A stretch of 64,000 nt of DNA from positions 1,419,711-1,483,710 of the forward strand of contig NZ_LS990887.1 in the NCBI RefSeq assembly GCF_900411315.1, written 5' to 3'. Of this stretch, positions 34,890 through 45,269 are shown one piece after another (within the stretch, counting starts at the first letter, position 1; each line of letters opens with the position of its first letter). The notes under the pieces were generated by a model. It did not search any database. It worked only from the letters and a program-made list of their open reading frames with translations, and had not been told where the DNA came from. A program made the position numbers and the translations under genes. The DNA comes from Corynebacterium senegalense (GTDB taxonomy: Bacteria > Actinomycetota > Actinomycetes > Mycobacteriales > Mycobacteriaceae).

Positions 34890-36203
34890 ATGAAGGACCT
34901 CGAGTACCACCTTCCGCAGGAACGCCGCCAGGCCACCGAGGGGATGGGCCCGGAAAGCTCGGCCCTGGACCAGCGCCGCCAGAACGCCGTCGCCCGTGCG
35001 CTCGCGCCGGGCCTGCCGGGCTACGTCGTCGCCGCCGACGGCGGCGTCCTCGTCGACGCCGACAACAACTCCTACATCGACTTCGCCTCCGGCATCGCCG
35101 TGACCTCCGTGGGCGCCTCCAACCCGCGCGTGGCCAAGGCCGTCGCCGACGCCGCCGCGAACTTCACCCACACCAGCTTCATGGTCTCGCCCTACGAGTC
35201 CTACGTGGCCGTGTGCGAGAAGCTCAACGAGCTGACCCCGGGTGACCACGAGAAAAAATCCGCCCTGTTCAACTCCGGTGCCGAGGCCGTGGAGAACGCC
35301 GTGAAGGTGTCGCGCTCCTACACCGGCAAGCCCGCCGTCGCCGTGTTCGACCGCTCCTACCACGGCCGCACCAACCTCACGATGGCCATGACGGCGAAGA
35401 ACAAGCCCTACAAGACGAAGTTCGGCCCGTTCGCCTCCGACATCTACAACGTCCCCGGCTCCTACCCGCTGCGCGACGGCCTGACCGGCGCGGAGGCGGC
35501 CGCGCGCTCCATCGAGGTCCTGGAGCAGCAGATCGGCGCCGAGAACCTGGCCTGCGTGGTCATCGAGCCGATCCAGGGCGAGGGCGGCTTCATCGTCCCG
35601 GCCGAGGGCTTCCTGCCCGCCATCGCCCAGTGGTGCCGCGACAACGACGTCGTCTTCGTCGCCGACGAGATCCAGGCCGGCTTCTGCCGCACGGGTGAGT
35701 GGTTCTCCGTGGACCACGAGGGCGTCGTGCCCGACGTGATCACCACCGCGAAGGGCATCGCCGGCGGCATGCCGCTGTCCGCCGTGACCGGCCGCGCCGA
35801 GATCATGGACGCCCCCATCCCCGGCGCGCTCGGCGGCACCTACGGCGGCAACCCCGTCGCCTGCGCCGCCTCCCTCGCCGCGATTGAGGAGATGCAGGAC
35901 AACGACCTGGCGGGCCGCGCCCGCGAGATCGAGGGCATCGTCCGCAGCCACCTCGAGCCGCTGCTCGAGCTCGACGGCGTGCGCGAGGTGCGCGGCCGCG
36001 GCGCGATGGTCGCCATCGAGCTCGCCGACGCCGCCGTGACCGCCGACGTCGCCGCCGCCTGCAAGCAGCAGGACGTGCTCATCCTCACCTGCGGCATGGA
36101 CGGCAACGTGATCCGCCTGCTGCCCTCCCTGGTCATCACGGAGAACCTCCTCGTCGAGGGCCTGGAGATCCTCACCTCGGCGATCAAGGAGAAGCTCGCC
36201 TAA
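34890..36203 (+). CDS. gabT: 4-aminobutyrate aminotransferase
   Basis: The 437-residue protein is a class-III PLP aminotransferase. It has FASGIAVTSVGASNPRV, NSGAEAVENAVKVSR, RSYHGRTNLTMAMTAKNKPY, IEPIQGEGGF, ADEIQAGFCRTG (Asp contacting PLP) and ITTAKGIAGGMP with the Schiff-base lysine. It converts GABA and 2-oxoglutarate to succinate semialdehyde and glutamate. The placement with gabD, a permease and a PucR regulator supports GabT over diaminobutyrate aminotransferase EctB. ATG 34890 follows GAAGGAG. Its TAA is directly followed by the gabD ATG. Confidence 0.92.
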   Translation: MKDLEYHLPQERRQATEGMGPESSALDQRRQNAVARALAPGLPGYVVAADGGVLVDADNNSYIDFASGIAVTSVGASNPRVAKAVADAAANFTHTSFMVSPYESYVAVCEKLNELTPGDHEKKSALFNSGAEAVENAVKVSRSYTGKPAVAVFDRSYHGRTNLTMAMTAKNKPYKTKFGPFASDIYNVPGSYPLRDGLTGAEAAARSIEVLEQQIGAENLACVVIEPIQGEGGFIVPAEGFLPAIAQWCRDNDVVFVADEIQAGFCRTGEWFSVDHEGVVPDVITTAKGIAGGMPLSAVTGRAEIMDAPIPGALGGTYGGNPVACAASLAAIEEMQDNDLAGRAREIEGIVRSHLEPLLELDGVREVRGRGAMVAIELADAAVTADVAAACKQQDVLILTCGMDGNVIRLLPSLVITENLLVEGLEILTSAIKEKLA

Positions 36204-37637
36204 ATGCTCCTGTCCGACCACCTGCCCGCCGACATTCCCACCGGCACCGGGGCAGCGCTTTTCGACGTCCTCGACCCCGCCACCGAAGCCACCATCGCGC
36301 GGGTGCGCGACACGGGCTGGGACGAGTGGGTCGCCGCCCTGGACCGCGCCGTCGCGGCGCAGGAGGCCTGGTCCGCGTTCAGCCCGCGCCAGCGCTCCGA
36401 GGTGCTGCGCGACATCTTTGCCGAGCTCACGCGCCGCATCGAGGACTTTGCCCGCACGATGACCCTCGAGATGGGCAAGCCGCTCGCCGAGGCCCGCGGG
36501 GAGGTCGCCTACGGCGCCGAGTACTTCCGCTGGTTCGCCGAGGAGGCCGTCCGCCTCCCCGGCCGCGCGGGCTCCTCCCCGTCCGGCGCGGGGGACATCC
36601 TGGTCACCCGCACCCCCGTCGGGCCCGTCCTGGCCATCACGCCGTGGAACTTCCCGCTGGCCATGGCCACGCGCAAGATCGCCCCGGCGCTCGCCGCGGG
36701 CTGCCCCGTCCTGGTCAAGCCGGCGGCGGAGACCCCGCTGACCATGCTCCTGGCGGGCAAGGTCATCGCCGAGGTGTGCGAGAGGCACGGCGCGCCGCGC
36801 GAGCTGGTGCAGATCCTGCCCGCCACCGACGCCGCCGGGCTGTCGTCCACGCTCATGGCCGATCCGAGGCTGCGGAAGGTGACCTTCACGGGCTCGACGG
36901 GCGTCGGCAAGCTGCTCGTGCGTCAGGCGGCCGACAACCTGCTGCGCACCTCTATGGAGCTCGGCGGCAATGCGCCCTTCGTCGTCCACGAGGACGCCGA
37001 CCTCGATCTGGTGCTCACCTGCGCCATACAGGCGAAGATGCGCAACGGCGGCGAGGCCTGCATCGCGGCGAACCGGTTTATCGTCCACGAGGCGATCGCA
37101 GGCGAGTTCACCCGCCGCCTCACCGAGGCGATGTCCGCGGTGACGATGGGCCACGGCCTCGACGAGGGGGTCACCCTCGGCCCCGTCATCACGGCAGGTC
37201 AGCGCGATCGCATCGCCTCGCTTGTCGACGACGCCCGCGCCTCCGGCGCCACCGTCCTGTGCGGCGGCACCGTCCCGGAGTCGGCAGGCTACTTCTACCC
37301 CGCCACGGTGCTCGCCGACGTCCCCGCCGGCGCCCGCATCCTGCGCGAGGAGATCTTTGGGCCCGTCGCAACCGTGACCACCTTCGCCACCCTCGACGAG
37401 GCGATCGCCCTGGCCAACGACACCGAGTTCGGCCTCGCCGCCTACGGCTTCAGCGAAAACGTCCACGTCTGCCGCCGCTTCGCGGCCGAGCTCCACGCCG
37501 GCATGGTGGGCATCAACCGTGGCGCCATCTCGGATGCCGCCGCGCCCTTCGGCGGCATCAAGCACTCCGGCTTCGGCCGCGAGGGCGGCACCGAGGGCAT
37601 CGAGGAGTACCTCGACGTGCGCTACGTCGCCCTGTAG
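36204..37637 (+). CDS. gabD: succinate-semialdehyde dehydrogenase
   Basis: The 477-residue aldehyde dehydrogenase has ITPWNFPLAMATRKIAPALA, FTGSTGVGKLL for the cofactor, MELGGNAPFVV with the catalytic Glu, and NGGEACIAANRF with the nucleophile Cys. These match the GabD form that oxidises succinate semialdehyde to succinate, probably with NADP. The ATG abuts the gabT stop, so translation is coupled. Length is normal. Confidence 0.92.
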   Translation: MLLSDHLPADIPTGTGAALFDVLDPATEATIARVRDTGWDEWVAALDRAVAAQEAWSAFSPRQRSEVLRDIFAELTRRIEDFARTMTLEMGKPLAEARGEVAYGAEYFRWFAEEAVRLPGRAGSSPSGAGDILVTRTPVGPVLAITPWNFPLAMATRKIAPALAAGCPVLVKPAAETPLTMLLAGKVIAEVCERHGAPRELVQILPATDAAGLSSTLMADPRLRKVTFTGSTGVGKLLVRQAADNLLRTSMELGGNAPFVVHEDADLDLVLTCAIQAKMRNGGEACIAANRFIVHEAIAGEFTRRLTEAMSAVTMGHGLDEGVTLGPVITAGQRDRIASLVDDARASGATVLCGGTVPESAGYFYPATVLADVPAGARILREEIFGPVATVTTFATLDEAIALANDTEFGLAAYGFSENVHVCRRFAAELHAGMVGINRGAISDAAAPFGGIKHSGFGREGGTEGIEEYLDVRYVAL

Positions 37638-37675
37638 CGGGGCTGTCCCTGTCCGTCTCTCAGAAAGAACTGCAT

Positions 37676-38896
37676 ATGACTACCCTCTCCCCCACCCCGA
37701 GCCCCGACACCCGCGAGGAGAGCCAGCTCACCCCGCTGCAGGGCGTGGCGCTCATCTTCGGCACCAACATCGGGGCCGGCATCCTCAGCCTGCCTTACGC
37801 CGGGCGCAACGGCGGCTTCCTCGCCCTCGTCATCGCCCTGGCGGTGGCGGGCGTGCTCACCACGATCTCGATGCTCTACGTCGCCGAGGTCTCCCTGCGC
37901 ACGAAGCGGCCGCTGCAGCTGTCTGGGCTCGCCGAGCAGTACCTGGGCAACTGGGGCCGCTGGGCCGTCTTCGCCGCGATCCTGGTCAACGGCACCGGAG
38001 CCCTCATCGCCTACGCCGCGGGCTCCGGCGAGCTGCTGCACAACCTCGTGGGCATGCCGCCGCTGTGGGGCACGCTGATCTTCTTCGCCATCGGCACGTT
38101 CATCATGTACAAGGGCCTCGAGGCCACCGGCGTGTCCGAGATGCTCATCACTGCCGCGATGGCCGCGATCATCCTCATCCTCTGCGGCTGGACCTTCGTC
38201 GGCCCGGGCATCTCGCTGTCCAACGTGTGGGTGCTCCACCCCTACTTCATCGTCCCGATCATGAACCTGGCCGTGTTCACTTTCATGGCCCAGTACGTCG
38301 TCCCCGAGCTGGCGCGCGGCATGGAGCGCGAGCACACCGCCGCGATCTCGAAGTCGATCATCGCGGGCATGTCCGTCACCGGTTTCGTGCTCGCCCTGGT
38401 CCCCTTCGCGGCGCTCGGCCTGCTTGGCGAGTCCGTCTCCGAGGTTGTCACCATCTCCTGGGGCGAAGAGCTCGGCCGCTCGGCGTACTACATGGCCAAC
38501 GTCTTCGCCCTGCTGGCCATGTTCACCTCGTTCATGGCCATCGGCTACACGACGATGCGCAACGTCATCGACATCTTCCACTGGCCGCAGCACGGCTGGC
38601 AGCGCGGCGTGGCCGTGGGAATCACGGTGCTCATCCCGCTCGCCATCTCCTTCGCGGGCCTGGGCGGGTTCGTCTCCGCGCTGAGCTACGCCGGCGGCAT
38701 CGCGGGCGTGATCATGTCGATCGTCCCGGTCCTCCTGCTCAACACCGCCCGCAAGCGCGGCGACCGCGAGCCCGCCTGGACGGTGGGGTGGAGCGCCCAC
38801 CCGGTGATGCAGTGGCTCATCATCCTCGTCTACGGTCTCGCCGGGCTGTACTCGGTGGGCACGATCCTCGGGCTCGTGCCGGCGGGATGGCAGTAG
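37676..38896 (+). CDS. gabP: GABA or amino acid permease
   Basis: The 406-residue membrane protein has about 11 helices. The N-terminus (GVALIFGTNIGAGILSLPYA) is the conserved helix-1 motif of hydroxy/aromatic amino acid permeases (AAAP superfamily), not of the APC family that classical GabP belongs to. The position in the gab operon, 38 bases after gabD, suggests it imports GABA. CAGAAAGAAC is the only ribosome-site candidate and is weak. The name gabP is from context. Confidence 0.75.
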   Translation: MTTLSPTPSPDTREESQLTPLQGVALIFGTNIGAGILSLPYAGRNGGFLALVIALAVAGVLTTISMLYVAEVSLRTKRPLQLSGLAEQYLGNWGRWAVFAAILVNGTGALIAYAAGSGELLHNLVGMPPLWGTLIFFAIGTFIMYKGLEATGVSEMLITAAMAAIILILCGWTFVGPGISLSNVWVLHPYFIVPIMNLAVFTFMAQYVVPELARGMEREHTAAISKSIIAGMSVTGFVLALVPFAALGLLGESVSEVVTISWGEELGRSAYYMANVFALLAMFTSFMAIGYTTMRNVIDIFHWPQHGWQRGVAVGITVLIPLAISFAGLGGFVSALSYAGGIAGVIMSIVPVLLLNTARKRGDREPAWTVGWSAHPVMQWLIILVYGLAGLYSVGTILGLVPAGWQ

Positions 38897-38910
38897 CCAC
38901 TCGTCCCTGC

Positions 38911-38987
38911 AAATGCTCGTTAGTCGAGTACCGGCATTGTCAGTCGGTCCATCTACTCGACTAACACGCATTTACTAACGAGCATTT
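38911..38987. repeat. three-armed inverted repeat
   Basis: AAATGCTCGTTAGT (38911-38924) is perfectly inverted at 38974-38987. An overlapping GTTAGTCGAGTA (38919-38930) is perfectly inverted at 38954-38965. Both pairings use the same left arm, so they partly exclude each other. It lies just after the permease stop and ahead of the terminator. Confidence 0.65.
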
Positions 38988-39005
38988 GGCGTTTCAGGGC
39001 ACAAG

Positions 39006-39033
39006 AAAAGGAGGGAGAATTCTCCCTCCTTTT
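39006..39033. terminator. bidirectional rho-independent terminator
   Basis: A perfect 28-base palindrome (AAAAGGAGGGAGAA and its complement TTCTCCCTCCTTTT) lies between the convergent gab and putrescine operons. It gives a G/C stem with A and T runs on both sides, so it can stop transcription from both directions. Confidence 0.88.
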
Positions 39034-39043
39034 CGCATCCGCC

Positions 39044-40417
39044 CTACTTGGCCACGTAGTACAGCTGCTTGTTCACGAACTCGTCCATGCCCAGCGGGCC
39101 GAGCTCGCGGCCGTAGCCGGAGCGCTTCACGCCGCCGAAGGGCAGCTCGGCGCCCTCACCGGCCGGGGTGTTGACGTTGGCCATGCCGACCTTCAGCTTG
39201 GCGGCCAGGGCCTTGGCGCGGTCCTCGTCGGTGGAGAGCACGGCACCGCCGAGGCCGTAGCGGGAGTCGTTGGCCACCTCGAGGGCCTCCTCGTCGGAGG
39301 ACACCTTGTACACCTCGGCGACGGGGCCGAAGAACTCGTCGTAGTAGGACTCGCTGCCGCGCGGGATGCCCGTGATGACGGCCGGGGAAAGGTAGGCGCC
39401 CTTCTCGGCCAGCTCCCCGCCGGCGTGGAGGGTGGCGCCGGCGGCGATGGCGTCGTCAAGCTGCCTCCGCAGCTTCTCGGCGGCGTTGCGCGAGGACAGC
39501 GGGGTGTAGGTGCCCTCCTCGTGGGTCTCCCAGGTGGCGGGCTTCATGGCCTCGGCGAGTGTGACCAGCTCGGCGACGAACTCGTCGTAGATGTCGTCCA
39601 TGACGATGAGGCGCTTGTTGGAGTTGCAGGCCTGGCCGGTGTTGACCATGCGCGTCTCCCACGCCTGCTTCGCGGCGGCGGCGACGTCGTCGGTGTCGAG
39701 GATGACGTAGGGGTCGGTGCCGCCGAGCTCGAGGACGGACTTCTTCAGGTGCTTGCCAGCCTGCGCGGCGACGGCTGCGCCGGCGCGCTCGGAGCCGGTC
39801 AGAGACACGCCCTGGATGCGGTCGTCGGCGATGATGTCGGCGATCTGGTGGTGGTTGGCGAAGACGTGGTTGTACACGCCCTCGGGCAGCCCAGCCTCGC
39901 GCACCAGCTTCTCGACGGCCAAAGCGCTGCGCGGGCAGATCTCTGCGTGCTTCAGGATGATGGTGTTGCCCAGCATCAGGTTCGGGCCGATGAAGCGGGC
40001 GACCTGGTAGTAGGGGAAGTTCCACGGCATGACGCCGACGAGCGGGCCGATGGGCAGGCGGCGCACGACGGCGTCGCCGTCCGGGGTGTCGATGGTCTGC
40101 TCGGCGGCGAACTTCTCGCCGTTGTCGGCGTAGTACTGGATGATGTCGGCGGAGAACTCCGTCTCCTCGATCATCTCGGCCAGGGGTTTGCCCATCTCGA
40201 TGCAGGAGATCTTCGCCAGCTCCTCCTTGTTGTCGCGGAAGAGCTGGGCGAGGCGGCCCAGGGCCTCGCCGCGCTGGGCGAGGGTGAGGGCGGACCAGTC
40301 GTCGTAAGCCGAGGTGGCCTTGGCGATGACCGACTGGATCTCCTCGTCGGTGGCGGTGTCGAAGGTCTCGAGGATTTCGTTGTCGATGGGGCTTTGAACG
40401 CGGTACTCAAGGGACAT
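39044..40417 (-). CDS. NAD(P)-dependent aldehyde dehydrogenase (aminobutanal or succinate semialdehyde)
   Basis: The 457-residue protein has MPWNFPYYQVARFIGPNLML, LTGSERAGAAVAAQAG, ELGGTDPYVIL with the catalytic Glu and NTGQACNSNKRL with the nucleophile Cys. The family includes bacterial succinate-semialdehyde dehydrogenases (Sad/GabD2 type). It ends an operon that opens with putrescine oxidase, whose product is 4-aminobutanal, so it may make GABA from that aldehyde rather than duplicate gabD. AAGGAGAATTCCC precedes the ATG. Substrate choice is inferred from context. Confidence 0.88.
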   Translation of the reverse strand: MSLEYRVQSPIDNEILETFDTATDEEIQSVIAKATSAYDDWSALTLAQRGEALGRLAQLFRDNKEELAKISCIEMGKPLAEMIEETEFSADIIQYYADNGEKFAAEQTIDTPDGDAVVRRLPIGPLVGVMPWNFPYYQVARFIGPNLMLGNTIILKHAEICPRSALAVEKLVREAGLPEGVYNHVFANHHQIADIIADDRIQGVSLTGSERAGAAVAAQAGKHLKKSVLELGGTDPYVILDTDDVAAAAKQAWETRMVNTGQACNSNKRLIVMDDIYDEFVAELVTLAEAMKPATWETHEEGTYTPLSSRNAAEKLRRQLDDAIAAGATLHAGGELAEKGAYLSPAVITGIPRGSESYYDEFFGPVAEVYKVSSDEEALEVANDSRYGLGGAVLSTDEDRAKALAAKLKVGMANVNTPAGEGAELPFGGVKRSGYGRELGPLGMDEFVNKQLYYVAK

Positions 40418-40462
40418 GGGAATTCTCCTTTTCGTTGTGGTTCTTCAATCGATGCTACGTAG

Positions 40463-41992
40463 CTAATCGGTCAGGGCGTGCTGGTGATCGTCCGCGGAAG
40501 TGATGCGCGGCAGGGTCTCGCCCCGGAAAAAGGCCGGGTGGGCGACGCGCGTGAACAGCATCAACGCGAGCCCGAGGCCGAGCACGCCCATGCCGAGCAC
40601 GAACACCGCGCCGACCCCCAGAATGGAGGACCCCGAGCCGTAGCTGGGGTCGAGCGAGTCGTAGGCGGTGACCCCGAACATCAGCAGCAGGAAGCCGCCG
40701 CCGAGGGCGGGGCAGAGGAAGCGGAACAGGATGTTGCGGGGGCTGGAGAACAGGTCGTCGCGGAAGTACCAGATGCAGGCGACCGCGGTGATGCCGTAGT
40801 AGAAGCAGATCATCAGGCCGAGGGCGGTGATCGTGTCCCACAGGGCGTTCTCCGAGATGAGCCGCGTCACCGCGTAGAACACGCCGGCGGCAACAGCCGA
40901 GGCGACGGTGGCGGTGTTCGGGGTGAGGTAGCGCGGCGAGATCTTGGCGAAGACGGGCGGCAGCGCCCGGTAGTGGCCCATGGCCAGCAGGGTGCGGGCG
41001 GGGCCGACCATCGTCGACTGCAGAGAGGCGAACGAGCTGGCCAGCACCGCGATGTAGATGAGGATGGCGATGGGCCCGAGCACCGGGTAGGACAGCGCCG
41101 CGAAGATCGACTCCTGGTTGTCCGGGTTGCCTGCGCCGAGCCCCGTCTCGCCGGTGCCGGCCCACACCACGATGGACACCGCGGTGAGGATGTACAGGGC
41201 GATGATGACCAGCACGGTGATCGTCGCCGCGCGGCCTGGGGTGCGCTCCGAGTCCTTCGTCTCCTCGTTCATGGTGAGCGTGACGTCCCAGCCCCAGAAC
41301 ATGAAGATGGAGAGGGAGATGCCCGCGGCGACCATGGAGAAGCCGCCGATGTCGAGCGGGTTGAACCAGCTCAGCGAGAACGGGGTGAAGTCGAAGCCCT
41401 CCCCGGAGTAGGCGCGGCGCAGGGCGACGACGTCGAAGACCACCACGGCGGCGATCTGCAGCGCCACCAGCACGTACTGGAGGTTCTTCGTGGAGTCCAT
41501 CCCGCGGTAGGAGATCCACGCCGCAATCGCGATGAAGACGAAGGTGGTGGGGATGTTGATCCAGAGGTTCGACGTCCACTCCGCGATCCCGGGGTTGCGC
41601 AGCAGCTGGGCGAGCAGCAGGTAGAAGAAGTCCACCGCCACCGCCGCCAGGTTGGACAGCACGAGGATCGTCGCCGTGATGAGGCCCCAGCCGCCCATCC
41701 AGCCGACGTAGGGGCCGAAGGCCTTCGTGGCCCACGTGAAGCTGGTGCCCGAGTCGGGCACCGCCGTGTTCAGCTCGCGGTAGGCGAAGGCCACGAGGAG
41801 CATGGGGATGAAGCCGAGGATGAGGATTGCGGGGACGTGCTGCCCCACCGCCGAGATCGTCGGGCCGAGGCCCGAGGTGAGCGTGTAGGTCGGGGCGATG
41901 CAGCTGATGCCGATGACGACGGCCCCGATGAGGCCGACGCTGCCGGCCCGCAGGCCCTTGGACGACGTGGTGGTGCTCGTGGTGGTGCTCAT
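40463..41992 (-). CDS. APC family amino acid or polyamine permease
   Basis: The 509-residue membrane protein has about 12 helices. The segments GAVVIGISCIAPTYTLTSGL (helix 1) and ELNTAVPDSGTSFTWATKAF (helix 2-3 loop) are typical APC-superfamily features. ATG 41992, giving MSTTTSTTTSS, is chosen over GTG 42004 because AAGGAGG would abut the latter. Lying between the USP and dehydrogenase genes, it probably imports putrescine or GABA. Confidence 0.85.
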   Translation of the reverse strand: MSTTTSTTTSSKGLRAGSVGLIGAVVIGISCIAPTYTLTSGLGPTISAVGQHVPAILILGFIPMLLVAFAYRELNTAVPDSGTSFTWATKAFGPYVGWMGGWGLITATILVLSNLAAVAVDFFYLLLAQLLRNPGIAEWTSNLWINIPTTFVFIAIAAWISYRGMDSTKNLQYVLVALQIAAVVVFDVVALRRAYSGEGFDFTPFSLSWFNPLDIGGFSMVAAGISLSIFMFWGWDVTLTMNEETKDSERTPGRAATITVLVIIALYILTAVSIVVWAGTGETGLGAGNPDNQESIFAALSYPVLGPIAILIYIAVLASSFASLQSTMVGPARTLLAMGHYRALPPVFAKISPRYLTPNTATVASAVAAGVFYAVTRLISENALWDTITALGLMICFYYGITAVACIWYFRDDLFSSPRNILFRFLCPALGGGFLLLMFGVTAYDSLDPSYGSGSSILGVGAVFVLGMGVLGLGLALMLFTRVAHPAFFRGETLPRITSADDHQHALTD

Positions 41993-42022
41993 GACAAGCT
42001 TCACCTCCTTAGTGAATGTGTC

Positions 42023-42907
42023 TTAGGCGTTGTTCATGTACCCGTTCGGGATCACCACCGCGGGCACGGGGGTGTAGCGCATGATCTGGGTTGCGGTGCT
42101 GCCCACGAACAGCCGCCCCTCCGGGGCGATGCGGGAGGAGCCCATGCAGGCGATCTCGCCCGGCAGCCAGTCGAGCTGCGCGACGGCGGCCTCGATGGAG
42201 GGCGCGTCGACGACCTCCGCGGTGGCTGAGGTGGCGTCGATAAGCGCGCGTGCCCTCTCCGCGAGCTCGGGGCTGGCCGTGTGCTCCATGGCCTCGAGGG
42301 CGTCGGGGTTGGCGGGCTTGTCACCGTCGATGTTGAGGGAGACGAAGCGCAGGGGAATGCCGAAGCGCTCCGCGTAGTCCAGGCCGAGGGCGATGATGTC
42401 CGTCGCGCCGGGGCGGGTTCCGAAGAGCACCGTGGCACGCTCGATCGGCCCGGGGTGGTTGTAACCGCGGGGCGCGATGGCGAGGGGGACCGGGCAGCTG
42501 TGCAGCAGGGTGTTGACCACGCTGCCCAGGCTGACGCGGCGGAAGAAGCCCCCGCCGCGCGAGCCCGCCACCAGCATCTCGGAGCCCAGCTCGGTGGCCT
42601 GCTCGATGAGGGTCTCCGCGATGGACTCCCCCACCGCGACGCGGGTGGTCACCTCGATGTCCCCGGAGACCTCGGCGCGGGCGTCGTCGAGCCAGCCCGC
42701 GAGCTGGCGCTCGAGGATGGAGTCGTAGCCGCGCATCTTCGGGTAGAGGCCCGGGGTGACCTCGCCGGCGGCGCGGGCCATGACGATGTCGACGGCCATG
42801 CCGCGCTCCTTCGCCAGGGCGACGGCGAAGCGCAGCGCGTCGATGCCGCCGTCGGTGGCGATGTAGGAGACCATGATCCGGCCGTTGGCTCGGCTTTGCG
42901 ACGCCAT
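42023..42907 (-). CDS. tandem universal stress protein
   Basis: The 294-residue protein has two USP domains. The first (about 8-145) ends in AGSRGGGFFRRVSLGSVVNT and LLHSCPVPLAI, the ATP-binding G-2X-G-9X-G(S) pattern. The second (about 160-290) ends in GSSRIAPEGRLFVGSTATQI and MRYTPVPAVVI. Double-USP proteins are common in actinobacteria, but their presence inside a catabolic operon is less usual. It starts 3 bases after the putrescine oxidase stop, and the permease follows. Confidence 0.9.
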   Translation of the reverse strand: MASQSRANGRIMVSYIATDGGIDALRFAVALAKERGMAVDIVMARAAGEVTPGLYPKMRGYDSILERQLAGWLDDARAEVSGDIEVTTRVAVGESIAETLIEQATELGSEMLVAGSRGGGFFRRVSLGSVVNTLLHSCPVPLAIAPRGYNHPGPIERATVLFGTRPGATDIIALGLDYAERFGIPLRFVSLNIDGDKPANPDALEAMEHTASPELAERARALIDATSATAEVVDAPSIEAAVAQLDWLPGEIACMGSSRIAPEGRLFVGSTATQIMRYTPVPAVVIPNGYMNNA

Positions 42908-42910
42908 GAC

Positions 42911-44446
<1,536 letters not shown>

Positions 44447-44491
44447 TCACAATACATTGTTTGTTGTGAAAGAGGAACGAGGTACGTGCCC

Positions 44492-45169
44492 ATGGCCCAC
44501 CAACGATCGCGCGGTCGGCCGTCGAAAGCCGTGGTCACGCCCGCAAAAATCGCCTCCGTGGCCCTCGGCGTGGTGGCCGAGGCGGGCTACGAGAAGCTCA
44601 CGATGTCCGCCGTCGCCCGCGGCCTCGGCGTCTCCCCCAGCGCCCTCTACAACCACGTCTCGGGCAAGGAGGAGCTGCTCCTCCTCGTCGAGGATGCCGT
44701 GATGGCCCAGGTGGACACCTCCGCCCTCGAGGCTTGCCTCGCCGGTGAGCTGCCCGCCGCCGAGGCCCTCTCTGCGTGGGCGCACTCCTACCGCGACGTC
44801 TTCTCCGCCCATGTCCCGCTGATCGCGCAGATCGCGACGATGCCGATCACAGGCACGCGCGACACGGTGGAGATGTACGAGTTCCTCGCCCGCGTCTGCG
44901 TCGCGGCGGGGGTGCCGGAGGGGGCGGTCATGGACACCATCGTCGCCCTCGAGTCCTTCATCTTCGGCTCGGCCTACGACGTCGCGGCCCCCGCCGACAT
45001 CTTCGACATCCCCGAGTCCTCGCCTATCGACGCCCCCACCCTGCGCCGCGCCATCGCCGCGCGTCCGGGTGCTGGTCACTCTTCTGGTCTCGGCTCTTCC
45101 GGTGCGAACCCCTACGCGGACCAGGCCTTCGAGCTGGGCCTGCGCGCGCTCCTCCGCTGCCTGCTCTAG
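44492..45169 (+). CDS. TetR family regulator, probably of the putrescine operon
   Basis: The 225-residue protein has the N-terminal TetR helix-turn-helix: KIASVALGVVAEAGYEKLTM, SAVARGLGVSPSALYNHVSG and KEELLLLVEDAV. The rest is a helical ligand domain (TetR_C type), with LIAQIATMPITGTRDTVEMY and ALESFIFGSAYDV. ATG 44492 is chosen over upstream frames because homology begins here (MAHQRSRGRPSKAVV). It is divergent from puo with a perfect dyad between. A polyamine or its aldehyde as inducer is inference. Confidence 0.85.
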   Translation: MAHQRSRGRPSKAVVTPAKIASVALGVVAEAGYEKLTMSAVARGLGVSPSALYNHVSGKEELLLLVEDAVMAQVDTSALEACLAGELPAAEALSAWAHSYRDVFSAHVPLIAQIATMPITGTRDTVEMYEFLARVCVAAGVPEGAVMDTIVALESFIFGSAYDVAAPADIFDIPESSPIDAPTLRRAIAARPGAGHSSGLGSSGANPYADQAFELGLRALLRCLL

Positions 45170-45269
45170 AACGTTCATTCCATTTATTTTGGGATTGTCT
45201 CGCTTTTGGTCTTGCGTAACGAATGGGTGTTCGATATGGTGAGTGGCAGAGGGGAAAGGGGGACCACCC

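Noticed and set aside
34890..36203. Reading gabT as the missing ectB (diaminobutyrate aminotransferase) for the nearby ectC
   Set aside because: It is 3.7 kb away, in an operon with gabD and a permease under a PucR regulator, and its motifs fit GabT; no ectA is present.
34812..37565. 917-codon open frame opposite gabT and gabD
   Set aside because: Antisense frame in high-GC DNA; composition is Gly/Asp/Val/His-rich without domains, while the sense strand carries complete enzymes. Similar antisense frames opposite leuS (51890-54475) and dhaKL were rejected for the same reason.
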